From NCBI GenBank assembly GCA_017644185.1, contig JAEPMA010000003.1:186001-250000 (forward strand): a stretch of DNA of 64,000 bases. The letters are read 5' to 3'. The position numbers and the translations under genes were made by a program. Of the stretch, positions 1-8,410 are shown one piece after another. The notes beneath the pieces are model-generated. The model worked only from the letters and a program-made list of their open reading frames with translations, made no database searches and was not told the DNA's origin. Position 1 is the first letter of the stretch. Each line of letters opens with the position of its first letter. Origin of the DNA: Rhodospirillales bacterium. Its GTDB lineage: Bacteria > Pseudomonadota > Alphaproteobacteria > Rhodospirillales > Casp-alpha2.

Positions 1-358
1 AACTGTTGATGCCGAAATCGAACATCACGCCCGCGATCATCGTGAGCGAGTGGCCCAGCGCGAACAGGCTGACGTAAATGGCGATATCCTTCATCCGGAA
101 TAGGAAGAAGATGACGCCGAACAGAAACAGGATGTGGTCGTATCCCGTCACCATGTGCTTGGCGCCGAGATACGTGAACGGGATCAGGTGAACCCCGTAG
201 ATTTCCTGAATGTAGCCTTTGTCCCCCTCCGTTACCGCGTGCGCCATCGCGGCATCGAGCGGCAATGTCATAAACAACGCCGTGAGACAAAGGACGCTAA
301 CAACTGCGCTTCCCGGCTGTGCGAACAGCCGTTTCGCGCATCTGAATGCATGATGCAT
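1..358 (-). CDS. HupE/UreJ-family permease (partial, 3' end outside window)
   Basis: Reading leftwards from ATG at 358, the protein starts with a hydrophobic signal-like segment (about residues 18-40, ending in an AMAHA motif). It continues with a membrane segment containing YDHILFLFGVIFFLF and a conserved ALGHSLT motif. Both are typical of the HupE/UreJ_2 family, small membrane proteins linked to hydrogenase, urease and nickel or cobalt handling. GAGGAAAA lies a suitable distance upstream of the ATG. The gene runs off the left edge of the window, so only about 119 codons are visible. It lies 73 bp downstream of the His-rich gene on the same strand and is probably co-transcribed with it. Divergent from the pair is an NreB-like exporter, which points to metal transport. 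Family assignment is fairly firm; the substrate is inferred. Confidence 0.75.
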   Translation of the reverse strand, partial: MHHAFRCAKRLFAQPGSAVVSVLCLTALFMTLPLDAAMAHAVTEGDKGYIQEIYGVHLIPFTYLGAKHMVTGYDHILFLFGVIFFLFRMKDIAIYVSLFALGHSLTMIAGVMFDFGINS

Positions 359-431
359 GAAACATTTTCCTCGGTTGTAAGTGCAATCGGTGTTCGCGAT
401 CAGCGAACGAGTTGCCGCCAAAGCGGCGCAC

Positions 432-821
432 TCAACAGCGAGGCGGTCGATCTATGTCGAAAATGGTGCCGACGACAAATGGGCCGGCGTGCCCGAGCAC
501 GGCAGCGCGGTCCGGCTTTGTGTGCGGCTGCGCGGATATGGTGAATACAGCCGGCACGTCGTGCGAGTGATCCATCGGATTGTGGCCGTCGAACTGACCG
601 GCCGTTCCGTTCACCGGCTCGTCATCATGGCTGTGACCGTGGTCGTGGTATGGCTGGGCTGCGGTTTGAGCACCGGCGACGTCCGCATCTGAGAAATCGA
701 CCGCCCCCGTCATCTGGGCATGCAGAACCGGGGTAAGCAGAACGGACAAGGCGAAGCAGGCCAGCAAGGCCATGCCGAGGCGCGCAATTTTCCGTGAGTG
801 TTTATGCCGGTAACGTCTCAT
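432..821 (-). CDS. Small exported histidine-rich protein
   Basis: This 129-residue protein has a basic N-terminus followed by a hydrophobic stretch (about residues 15-35) ending in a VLHAQ signal-peptidase-like site, so it is probably periplasmic or membrane anchored. The mature part has His/Asp clusters (HDHGHSHDD near residue 60 and HNPMDHSHD near residue 80) of the kind that bind Ni, Co, Zn or Cu. No enzyme motif is visible. It is followed on the same strand by the HupE-like permease and is divergent from an MFS gene with its own His-rich tail. I infer a periplasmic metal-binding or metal-sensing accessory protein. I do not recognise a named family with confidence, although DUF2946-type proteins look similar. 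Confidence 0.6.
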   Translation of the reverse strand: MRRYRHKHSRKIARLGMALLACFALSVLLTPVLHAQMTGAVDFSDADVAGAQTAAQPYHDHGHSHDDEPVNGTAGQFDGHNPMDHSHDVPAVFTISAQPHTKPDRAAVLGHAGPFVVGTIFDIDRPPRC

Positions 822-988
822 GCCATACGTTCAGTTTTTGCGTTCAATCCGCTTGGTTAGATATTTAGGGCCTTAAAACAGGAAAGCAAATTAATCCGGG
901 ATGATGAAGGAAATCTTTACTGCCAAGCGGCGTCGACTTTCTGTACTGTCGCCAACATGCACACCCTACGGATAATTGTGACGAGAGT

Positions 989-2308
989 ATGTTCTCTGTC
1001 TTGAAAAACGCGACATACCGGCACCTGTTCCTGGCACAGGTGATTTCGCTGATCGGCACGGGCTTGGGCACGGTCGCGCTCGGCCTGCTCGCGTTCGATC
1101 TGGCGGGCGAGAATGCCGGGGCTGTGTTGGGAACGGCGTTCGCCATCAAGATGATCGCCTATGTTTCGCTGGCGCCGATCGCAGGCGCTTTCGCTAATGT
1201 GCTGCCGCGCCGCGCCATGCTGGTAGGTCTCGACATCGTCCGTGCCCTGGTTGTAGCCGCGCTGCCGTTCGTTACCGAAGTGTGGCAGGTCTATGTGCTG
1301 ATCTTCTTGTTGCAGGCGGCATCGGCGGCGTTCACCCCGACATTTCAGGCGACGATACCCGACGTGCTCCCGGAAGAGCGGGACTACACCAAGGCGCTGT
1401 CCCTGTCCCGGCTCGCCTATGATCTGGAAAACATCATCAGCCCGATGCTCGCCGGCGCGCTGCTCACCGTCATCAGCTTTCATGCGTTGTTCGCGGGCAC
1501 CGTGATCGGCTTCGTTGCGTCGGCCCTGTTCGTCTTGTCGGTTTTCCTGCCGCACCTGCCGGGCGGCGAACGCCGCAGCATCTATGAACGGACGACCCGG
1601 GGCATGCGCATCTATCTCAAGACGCCGCGACTGCGAGGGCTCCTTGCCGTCAACATGGCCGTCGCGGCGGCAGGCGCCATCGTGATCGTCAACACGGTCG
1701 TCTATGTGCAGTCGGCTTTCGGCATGAGTGAGCGGGATACGGCTTTGGCGCTTGCCGCTTTTGGTGCCGGGTCCATGGTCGTCGCCATGCTGTTACCCCG
1801 GCTGCTCGAACGTGTGACAGACCGGCCCGTCGTTCTGCTGGGCGGCCTAATTCTTAGCGCGGGCGCCTTCATGGCCAGCACCGTGGACGACTATCCGCCG
1901 CTGCTCGGCATGTGGTTCGCCCTTGGTTGCGGGTATTCGATGGCGTTGACGCCGTCCGGGCGGTTGCTCAAACGCTCCGCGCACGCGGAAGACCGTCCGG
2001 CCGTATTCGCGGCGCAATTCGCCCTGTCGCACGCCTGCTGGCTGGTCACGTATCCGGTGGCGGGATGGCTCGGCGCGAAGGCCGGCTTGCCGGTTGCCGC
2101 GTTCGTGCTGGCATTGCTGGCCAGCCTTGGCACCATCGCCGCCATGCTGCTGTGGCCGCGTACGGAAACGGAGGCCCTCGAACATACCCATCCGGAATTG
2201 CCCGCAGACCATCCGCACCTTCAGGCGGGCGAGCGGCGCTCTGCCCATAGTCACGTTCACCCGTATGTCATCGACGATCTACACTTCATGTGGCCGCATG
2301 GGCGCTGA
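989..2308 (+). CDS. MFS exporter with His-rich C-terminus, NreB-like
   Basis: A 439-residue major facilitator with about twelve hydrophobic helices. It has the layout of the MFS_3 exporter group (opening YRHLFLAQVISLIGTGL; a basic NVLPRRAM loop between early helices). The last 40 or so residues form a cytoplasmic tail rich in histidine (HTHPELPADHPH, then HSHVHP, then MWPHGR). NreB of nickel-resistant proteobacteria has this combination of an MFS core and a His-rich tail and exports Ni2+. The match here rests on architecture, not on alignment. It is divergent from the His-rich exported protein and is followed 26 bp later by a YqaA-type membrane gene, probably in one operon. The function, Ni/Co efflux across the inner membrane, is inferred. 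Confidence 0.72.
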   Translation: MFSVLKNATYRHLFLAQVISLIGTGLGTVALGLLAFDLAGENAGAVLGTAFAIKMIAYVSLAPIAGAFANVLPRRAMLVGLDIVRALVVAALPFVTEVWQVYVLIFLLQAASAAFTPTFQATIPDVLPEERDYTKALSLSRLAYDLENIISPMLAGALLTVISFHALFAGTVIGFVASALFVLSVFLPHLPGGERRSIYERTTRGMRIYLKTPRLRGLLAVNMAVAAAGAIVIVNTVVYVQSAFGMSERDTALALAAFGAGSMVVAMLLPRLLERVTDRPVVLLGGLILSAGAFMASTVDDYPPLLGMWFALGCGYSMALTPSGRLLKRSAHAEDRPAVFAAQFALSHACWLVTYPVAGWLGAKAGLPVAAFVLALLASLGTIAAMLLWPRTETEALEHTHPELPADHPHLQAGERRSAHSHVHPYVIDDLHFMWPHGR

Positions 2309-2334
2309 GCGGGTCAAGGCGAGCGCGACACCCC

Positions 2335-2772
2335 ATGTCTGATCTCCTGGCTTACGGCGGCCTGTTCGGCATCTCGTTTCTCGCCGCGACGATCCTTCCC
2401 GCTCAGTCGGAGATCGGTCTGGCCGGGCTGATCGCCGCCGGGGACTATTCGGTGCCGTTGCTGATCGCCGTCGCCAGTGTCGGCAACACGCTGGGCGCCG
2501 TCGTCAACTGGATGCTCGGGCGCGGCGTCGACAAACTGCATGATAGGAAATGGTTCCCGGTGAAGCCTGAACAGCTCGACAAGGCCACGGGCTGGTATCA
2601 CAAGTATGGGCGCTGGAGCCTTTTGCTCAGTTGGGCGCCGTTCATCGGTGATCCGCTGACCCTCGCGGCGGGGGTCCTTCGTGAGCCATTCGTCTCGTTC
2701 TTCGTTCTCGTCGCTATCGCTAAGACGGCGCGGTATCTGGTTGTTGCCGCCATAACCCTCAATTGGGTTTGA
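2335..2772 (+). CDS. YqaA/DedA-like inner-membrane protein
   Basis: A 145-residue membrane protein starting at ATG 2335, just after the MFS gene. It contains the family signature GNTLGAVVNWMLGRG near residue 60 and WAPFIGDPLTLAAGVLR near residue 100, typical of the YqaA branch of the SNARE-associated/DedA proteins. DedA proteins move lipids or act in membrane homeostasis, whereas the job of YqaA is not settled. Four hydrophobic segments are visible. YqaA-type genes often sit beside metal-resistance genes, which fits this context. A longer reading frame begins upstream, but its extra residues overlap the MFS gene and look unrelated, so the internal ATG was chosen. Confidence 0.75.
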   Translation: MSDLLAYGGLFGISFLAATILPAQSEIGLAGLIAAGDYSVPLLIAVASVGNTLGAVVNWMLGRGVDKLHDRKWFPVKPEQLDKATGWYHKYGRWSLLLSWAPFIGDPLTLAAGVLREPFVSFFVLVAIAKTARYLVVAAITLNWV

Positions 2773-2882
2773 ACGTTTACTAGAGGCGCCACCATCAACA
2801 TTCAGGACGAGTCGAGAATGCTCCTTGAACTGAATGCTTCAATGGTGACTTCCCCCGCAAGCTGCACGTCAAAGGGCAAACT

Positions 2883-3545
2883 TTAATCTTCAATAAGAAC
2901 GGACGCGGGGATTCCCCACTCTTTATAAAGGATCCGAACCTCATCCAAACTAAGGGTTGTCGCGTCATTAACAATATTCTGTGCCCGGCCTTTTCCGCCT
3001 AACAATTCTGCAAGATCGTCAACATCAAGATTGTTCTGCTCCATGTAAAACCGGATCCATGCATGTGCATCGGGTGTTTCATCTTCAGGAGCTGTTTCAC
3101 GCTCATATTGGTCGACGACCATCGCCAGAAGCTCTAAGCGATCAAACCTCGCCGTTCCCGGTTCGGGGTCCAGCGACATCAAAAGATCTACATCTGCCAG
3201 CGCCGCCGCATGATCCTGCTCGTTACGGATCGGCCTCAGCTCATAACGAAACGCACGCTGTGTGTCGGCTTCATTGTTGCCATTCGATCTAGTCAATTGA
3301 TACGCATGCTGCGCGTTGAGCCACAACTGAGCCGATGTTCCAAAAACATCCGAGAGGCTGTTTGCCAAACTCTCGTCTATGTCCGCAGTTCCCTCGATCA
3401 CAGCCGAAATCTCGTCCGCTGAACGGCTGGTTAGTTTAGCGAGCCCGCCGGCATCCATCCCACGCGGCTCCATGAAATGATGCAGTAACAGTCGGCCAGG
3501 ATGCGTGAACTCTTGCTCAGTCACTGTTCTACTCGGGTTCGCCAT
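2883..3545 (-). CDS. Double HigA-type HTH regulator/antitoxin-like protein
   Basis: The 220-residue protein joins two different antitoxin-type modules. Residues about 14-85 look like the VapI/HigA XRE family (HPGRLLLHHFMEPRGM, then FGTSAQLWLNAQHAYQL). Residues about 100-220 look like the other HigA family, COG5499 type (PIRNEQDHAAALADVDLLM, then RFYMEQNNLDVDDLAELLGG, ending WGIPASVLIED). Canonical HigA proteins have only one of these. No toxin gene is adjacent: the gene starts 12 bp after the tniQ stop codon and is followed by a convergent membrane gene. It therefore looks like the fifth gene of the transposition operon. A role as repressor of that operon, or as an orphan antitoxin against a toxin elsewhere, is inference. 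Confidence 0.75.
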   Translation of the reverse strand: MANPSRTVTEQEFTHPGRLLLHHFMEPRGMDAGGLAKLTSRSADEISAVIEGTADIDESLANSLSDVFGTSAQLWLNAQHAYQLTRSNGNNEADTQRAFRYELRPIRNEQDHAAALADVDLLMSLDPEPGTARFDRLELLAMVVDQYERETAPEDETPDAHAWIRFYMEQNNLDVDDLAELLGGKGRAQNIVNDATTLSLDEVRILYKEWGIPASVLIED

Positions 3546-3557
3546 TGCATTTCCCCA

Positions 3558-5477
3558 CTAAGCGGCACGATCAACATTGACCTGGGCCTCTCTGATAAAC
3601 GCTTTGATCGCCTCACAACGGGTATAGAAATACTGGCGGCCGCCATCGACCGACGGTCCCGTTACCGGAGATATACCCTGATCCTTGAGTTGCAGCACGA
3701 CGGTTCGGGGCGAGGTATTTGTTTCCGACGCGACCTCCGATGCGGGTATATACGACCTTTTGAAGGCGTCGACCGCATCGAGAGATATCAATCTTCTCTC
3801 CCGGCCGGCGCTGAACTCAGTGACCGTAGGTACGAGGCCTGCGCGTACCAGATCGCGGGCGGCCTGTTCATTCAGCCGTAGACGCCTTGCCGCCTCCTGA
3901 ATGGGGACGGCCCAATCGATCGTCCGGCGCGCGTCACGTAAGAATGCGCTGAATTCTTCGGCATCGAAGATCACGCCCTTGAAGCCTGGTCGGCGCGCAT
4001 CGACACGACATATCCTAAGCGTCGCCGCGCGTATCGCCTCGACGATATCCGATGCCCGCAGACCGACCGCCGTAGCACGCCGCAATCCGGCGTCAAATTT
4101 GAGCTCGTGATCTTGGGCGAGAAAGCCCCGCAGATTCGGCGTGATCGCTCCCAGCAATGTCTGCACATCACGGACCCTAAAACGCCAAAAGGTCTCTCCA
4201 TCAATGCGGGGGCCATGCACTGCCGGAAGCACGCCGACTCTCACCAAATCGAGCACGGATTTCCTGGATAGCCCAAGTCGAGTAGCAACTTCAGCGAGGG
4301 TCAGGTGCTTCGTCCGAACCGCTTGGTACCGTTCGAGCTCAGCACGCTCTATCATCCACAAGCTCCGGCGCCCCATGACGGATCGTTCAGCCTGCATCCT
4401 GTTTGCGCCGATCTCACGGCGTAAAATTGATGGGTGAATCCCCGCAATACGTGCCGCCTGGACCAATGGATATGCCTGCATGTCGTCCGGAGAGAGCTCG
4501 GTCATACGTTTATTGCGCGCGCAGATATAGCCGCCACGCCAGTACTGCTGAACATACTCGTTAAACGCGGACCTTAGTTGATCATACCGTTGGTCCTGAT
4601 TTCGCGAGGGAAACAACGCCGAATATAACCCCTTGAACTCCGCCTCCAGCCCGGTTTTGCGTTGTCGCCGCGGGCCGAACTTCCTGATGTCGTCCAGAAG
4701 CGCGAAAAACCCGTTCGGCCAATGAGTCAGAATTTCAGCGACACGATCGAAAATCTCTCTGTTCGCCTGGCTGGAGACCCGGGCGAGTAGGTGCCGGCCG
4801 TTACCGCGGCCCTTTCCGGATACGTAACACGCGAGTAGCAGCAACTGGTCAAACAGGTACTCGAACCGGGTCCCGCAAAAACTTTCCGGAACGAACTTTG
4901 GCCGGTCAGAGACGTATCCGGTCGTGAAAGCCTGATTGATGTCGAAGCAGAAGTTGATGAGATTGTCCGGGGCAGGTTCCGCGACGCTTTCCCGGAGATC
5001 GAAACCGCAATCGCATGTTTCTACGCCGCGCCGGTTCCATTTCACCCGGGTTTTACACCCACTGCATTCGTCGACCAGGTAAACCCCGTGGGTAGGGCAC
5101 ACCGTAAAAGGCTTCAAAGACCAGACGAAACGTGCATATCCGTGTTCCTTGAGGCATTCGGGGCAAAAGGGCCTGTATTGGCGCTCCTGGCCACTGCGGT
5201 GGAATACTGCGGGACCGAACTTGCTGAATGGCCCCGTCTTTCCGATATCGTCAATGCGGATACTGTCGGCGTCGCGTCCCAACACGAGGGCAAACTTTTC
5301 AAGATCCTCCTTCCCGGGCGCTACGATGCTCTTGATGTCGATCTGTCGTGCAAGCCATGCTGGCGAAGAATAACCATTTACGCCAGATACACGGAGCACA
5401 TGATCGACGAAGCCCTCATCGTCTTCACGAAAAGGCGTGACGAGTAACCTATCAGAGTGCGGCAATTGTTTTTGCAT
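3558..5477 (-). CDS. tniQ: TniQ/TnsD-like target-site selector
   Basis: A 639-residue protein from ATG 5477; an upstream extension would run deep into tnsC. The N-terminal TniQ domain (about residues 5-160) carries the zinc-binding pattern CPEC (105-108), CPTH (127-130), CSGC (138-141) and CDC (155-157). The C-terminal half is unusual. It holds four clear, perhaps five, tandem excisionase/MerR-like helix-turn-helix units of about 50 residues (about 337-383, 392-441, possibly 462-512, 525-572 and 578-628), each with an AAR..G.....LR....G core and a distal aromatic strand. TniQ recruits TnsC to DNA, and TnsD-type members bind a specific attachment site. The HTH array suggests direct recognition of a long DNA site, perhaps the end of gyrB. 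The gene overlaps tnsC by 26 bp. Confidence 0.87.
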   Translation of the reverse strand: MQKQLPHSDRLLVTPFREDDEGFVDHVLRVSGVNGYSSPAWLARQIDIKSIVAPGKEDLEKFALVLGRDADSIRIDDIGKTGPFSKFGPAVFHRSGQERQYRPFCPECLKEHGYARFVWSLKPFTVCPTHGVYLVDECSGCKTRVKWNRRGVETCDCGFDLRESVAEPAPDNLINFCFDINQAFTTGYVSDRPKFVPESFCGTRFEYLFDQLLLLACYVSGKGRGNGRHLLARVSSQANREIFDRVAEILTHWPNGFFALLDDIRKFGPRRQRKTGLEAEFKGLYSALFPSRNQDQRYDQLRSAFNEYVQQYWRGGYICARNKRMTELSPDDMQAYPLVQAARIAGIHPSILRREIGANRMQAERSVMGRRSLWMIERAELERYQAVRTKHLTLAEVATRLGLSRKSVLDLVRVGVLPAVHGPRIDGETFWRFRVRDVQTLLGAITPNLRGFLAQDHELKFDAGLRRATAVGLRASDIVEAIRAATLRICRVDARRPGFKGVIFDAEEFSAFLRDARRTIDWAVPIQEAARRLRLNEQAARDLVRAGLVPTVTEFSAGRERRLISLDAVDAFKRSYIPASEVASETNTSPRTVVLQLKDQGISPVTGPSVDGGRQYFYTRCEAIKAFIREAQVNVDRAA

Positions 5478-6435
5478 TGCGCTTGATCGGTTGTTTGGCG
5501 TCGCTCTTTCCGGCGCCCTTAGAATTCTCCGAGCCTTGCCAGCTCGCACTGAAAGGGTTCTCGGACGGGCGAACGCGACGGATCTTCGACCTGTATGTTG
5601 CCTCTAAATGCGTAAGGGTAATTGAATTCGAGCCCCGCCGCGCCGCGTCCTGGGCTGCATGTGAAAGCAGCTTCATGATCTCCGAGATACGCCCTTTCGT
5701 TGCGAGGGTAATCTTCTCCGCGTACTGAGAGAGATCGGATTTTTCTCCCAGCACCTCGCCGACACGCTCATCGATGGTATTGATTATCCCGATGAGCTCT
5801 TTGGTGCGCGTCTGGGACTGCACGCCGAATGGATGAAGTTCGACTTCGCCGCTGAACCGCCGTTGAAGCTGCTCATTGGCTTCGAGGACACGCACGCTCT
5901 GCTTCAACCCCACAAGTACCACGGGGATACGCGTATTGGTTATGAGGTTTTTCAGCCAATCGGATACATCGAGAATGACTCGCTCCGTGCTTCGGTCGAT
6001 GAAATGCTGAAATTCATCGAGCACGATCAGTTCGGTTCGGCATTTATGAAGCAGTGTTCTCAAGCGCCGGGTGCGCGCTTCAAGCGTGCCTTTGTCTGCA
6101 AGAGGATCTCCAAGTTGATGAAGAAGTTCGGTTGCCATGTTCTTCATCGTGGCCGGTGTCGGAATTGTTCCCGTCAGCACCGGCATGATTTGCACTTCAT
6201 CGGTAGGGGTCGGCGGATACTCCGCGCGATAATACCTGATGAGCGTAGTTTTTCCTGCGCCCGTATCCCCCATGATCAATCCGCATTCCGGCTCGCCATT
6301 TCCACCGAATGATGCGTGGCAACTCTCGATGTGTCGCCAACACTTCTTGAAGTCACGATGATGAAAGACGATCGCATCCAGCGCCTCACGAACTTGAATT
6401 GCTTTGTTATTCTTCTTCATCGGAAAACTCTTCAT
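5452..6435 (-). CDS. tnsC: TnsC/TniB AAA+ transposition regulator
   Basis: A 327-residue AAA+ ATPase. Walker A is GDTGAGKTT (about residues 56-64) and Walker B is LIVLDEFQHF (about 136-145); this pattern and spacing match TniB/TnsC proteins. In Tn7 relatives the protein forms an ATP-dependent filament on DNA. It links the TniQ-marked target to the TnsAB transposase and takes part in target immunity. Two starts are possible. ATG 6435 has AGGG eight bases upstream. ATG 6420 overlaps the tnsB stop more tightly and also has a purine-rich site. The C-terminal tail is basic and contains FSASWQGSENSKGAGKSDAK, a likely contact region with partners. The gene lies between tnsB and tniQ with overlaps on both sides, so translation is probably coupled. 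Confidence 0.9.
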   Translation of the reverse strand: MKSFPMKKNNKAIQVREALDAIVFHHRDFKKCWRHIESCHASFGGNGEPECGLIMGDTGAGKTTLIRYYRAEYPPTPTDEVQIMPVLTGTIPTPATMKNMATELLHQLGDPLADKGTLEARTRRLRTLLHKCRTELIVLDEFQHFIDRSTERVILDVSDWLKNLITNTRIPVVLVGLKQSVRVLEANEQLQRRFSGEVELHPFGVQSQTRTKELIGIINTIDERVGEVLGEKSDLSQYAEKITLATKGRISEIMKLLSHAAQDAARRGSNSITLTHLEATYRSKIRRVRPSENPFSASWQGSENSKGAGKSDAKQPIKRNAKTIAAL

Positions 6436-8410
6436 CCATTTGACCCTGATGGATCCTGCTCATGTCTGTAGTGAAGAACAGTTCATCGTCTTCAACATCG
6501 AAGTCGTCGTCATAGTCGGCATCATATTCGTCATACGGATGTTCATCGGGTATCGACGGCCGCATGCCGCTGGACGCCCCCCGTAAGCGCTGTTCATTTT
6601 CTTCAATATATCGGCCGTACGCCTTGTTGGTCCGGCGTCGGCCATTTTTCGCCTCTTGCTCCGCAACCAATTCATCGATTCTGCGCTGTGTCGTCTTGAG
6701 GCCTTCAGTCAAAGTCGTGTTGGTTTGATTATCCCGGAGAACGCGACAATTCACTTTGTGCTGCCACAACGGCAGGCTCTCGGCATATTCCTGGTCCATC
6801 GCCTGCACGCGAAACATTTCGTTCGTCTCATGCGCCACTACGACAATTTCGCCCAGGTTTTCCGGGTTTATCTTTATGCTCACCTGCACACGGTTCTTCG
6901 TTCGTCGCCTGATATCCTGCAAGCGCTCGCTCTGATAGCGGATGTGTTTGAACACCACCCCGTATTCATGGATCTGACGCGGCAAGGTGATAAACGAAAG
7001 AAAACAATCCAGGTCCCGGCTGTTTGCGAACGGCCTCACTGGGTGTTCTCGGGTTCCCTGCTCCCAGCGCTCAATCGGGACCGCGTTTATTCCGCTGTGC
7101 CATGACCTGACATATTTATCGACCAGCCAGGTGCAGAAGATTTCTTTGAACACCGAGAAGCCGATGCAAGCACGTCCGACCGAGTCGTAGTCCCCGCGCG
7201 CGGCTGGTGAATGAAAGGTCTTGCCGGGCATCGACCCGATCAATGTGTGGTTCACTTCCTTGAAAAACCGCTCAACTACACCCTTCGCCCAAGGCTCTTT
7301 GACCCTGGTATGTTCAATGTTGATGTTCAGTAAATCACATGCGCGTTCGAAATCGGCTGAGTGAAATTCAAGTCCGTTGTCGGTGACGATCGCCTCCGGC
7401 ATCCCACAACACGGCCAGTCGTTCACGATGTCGGGATACTCTTCCCTGATCCAGTTCTTGGGAGCGATCGCCATGCGGGTCGCGATCATGATGCAGTGCC
7501 GGCTGGGCTCCTTGAACCCGAGATAATAACCCAAGGGCATCCGGGAATAATGATCGATCAGCAACGTTAAGGTCGGTCGGCCCAGCGGCATACCGTGAAT
7601 ATCATCGACCAAGATGATATCTATCGGTGTGTGGTCGATTTCGACGCGCTCAAGAGGCCGTTCGGTCACCACGCCGGCGCCCACCGAACGCATTCGATAG
7701 TCTGCCTCTCTCTTTCCGTACCGGGCCTTTAACACCTCATAGGGTTCGAAACGTTCAAGTTCCCGGTATAGAGCCTGTGAACTCGGGTACTTGAGATGGT
7801 CGCTTTTAGGGATACGCTGATTGAGGACATCGATCCGATCATGGATTGCGCTTTCAACGCTGGCCAGGCTCGGCCGCTCCATCACCAGATATTTTTCGGA
7901 GATCACATCTCGGATTATTTCAAGCACCCGATTGTCGAGACGCCGTTTACGGTTTCCCTTTAGATCAGTGCGATCGATGAGCGCTCGAATATCTTTTCCC
8001 GCCTCCAGGTAAGTTTGCCGCCATCGCCATACCGTTGATTTTCCCGGCGGCTCTGGATCTTCAATACGATGAGCTACCTTTTGGATCGCGTCCTGGAGCA
8101 CGTCTAATGCTTGTCCGCATGTTTGCATCCTGAGTGACGCATTAACGTATTTCAGTCTGCGTGCCACTTTGTCCTGAACGTACTCGGGCAATGCCGTCGG
8201 ATCGGAGAAAATCTCCGGGTATTGATGCTCGCCTTTTCTAGGTATCTGAGCGCGGCCTTCGAATATTCGCTCCATGAGTTCGATACGGTTCATGTTCATG
8301 ATAGAACCATCATCACAAGCCTCCATCTGAAGGACTCCGTCATGCCGACCGCGAAGGACCCGGAAGTCCCGTCCATTCAGCTCGACGAACGTGCCGACGC
8401 CTATAGTCAT
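6407..8410 (-). CDS. tnsB: TnsB-like DDE transposase
   Basis: A 667-residue member of the Mu/TniA/TnsB transposase group with an rve (retroviral integrase) core. The catalytic acidic residues are visible in their usual contexts: D259 in ERVEIDHTPID, D344 in AIVTDNGLEFHS and E380 in KGVVERFFKEV. N-terminal HTH segments (about residues 70-240) would bind repeats at the transposon ends, and a beta-barrel-like region follows the core. The extreme C-terminus is highly acidic (EEFSDEEE), as expected for the tail that contacts TnsC. Its ATG overlaps the tnsA stop (ATGA), and its end overlaps tnsC. Length and order match Tn7-type operons in which tnsA and tnsB are separate genes. Confidence 0.93.
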   Translation of the reverse strand: MTIGVGTFVELNGRDFRVLRGRHDGVLQMEACDDGSIMNMNRIELMERIFEGRAQIPRKGEHQYPEIFSDPTALPEYVQDKVARRLKYVNASLRMQTCGQALDVLQDAIQKVAHRIEDPEPPGKSTVWRWRQTYLEAGKDIRALIDRTDLKGNRKRRLDNRVLEIIRDVISEKYLVMERPSLASVESAIHDRIDVLNQRIPKSDHLKYPSSQALYRELERFEPYEVLKARYGKREADYRMRSVGAGVVTERPLERVEIDHTPIDIILVDDIHGMPLGRPTLTLLIDHYSRMPLGYYLGFKEPSRHCIMIATRMAIAPKNWIREEYPDIVNDWPCCGMPEAIVTDNGLEFHSADFERACDLLNINIEHTRVKEPWAKGVVERFFKEVNHTLIGSMPGKTFHSPAARGDYDSVGRACIGFSVFKEIFCTWLVDKYVRSWHSGINAVPIERWEQGTREHPVRPFANSRDLDCFLSFITLPRQIHEYGVVFKHIRYQSERLQDIRRRTKNRVQVSIKINPENLGEIVVVAHETNEMFRVQAMDQEYAESLPLWQHKVNCRVLRDNQTNTTLTEGLKTTQRRIDELVAEQEAKNGRRRTNKAYGRYIEENEQRLRGASSGMRPSIPDEHPYDEYDADYDDDFDVEDDELFFTTDMSRIHQGQMDEEFSDEEE

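Noticed and set aside
2773-2882. Possible left end of the Tn7-like element just downstream of the HigA-type gene
   Set aside because: No inverted copies of the gyrB-side repeats, no TGT terminus with GGAAG and no hairpin were found, so an end here could not be supported.
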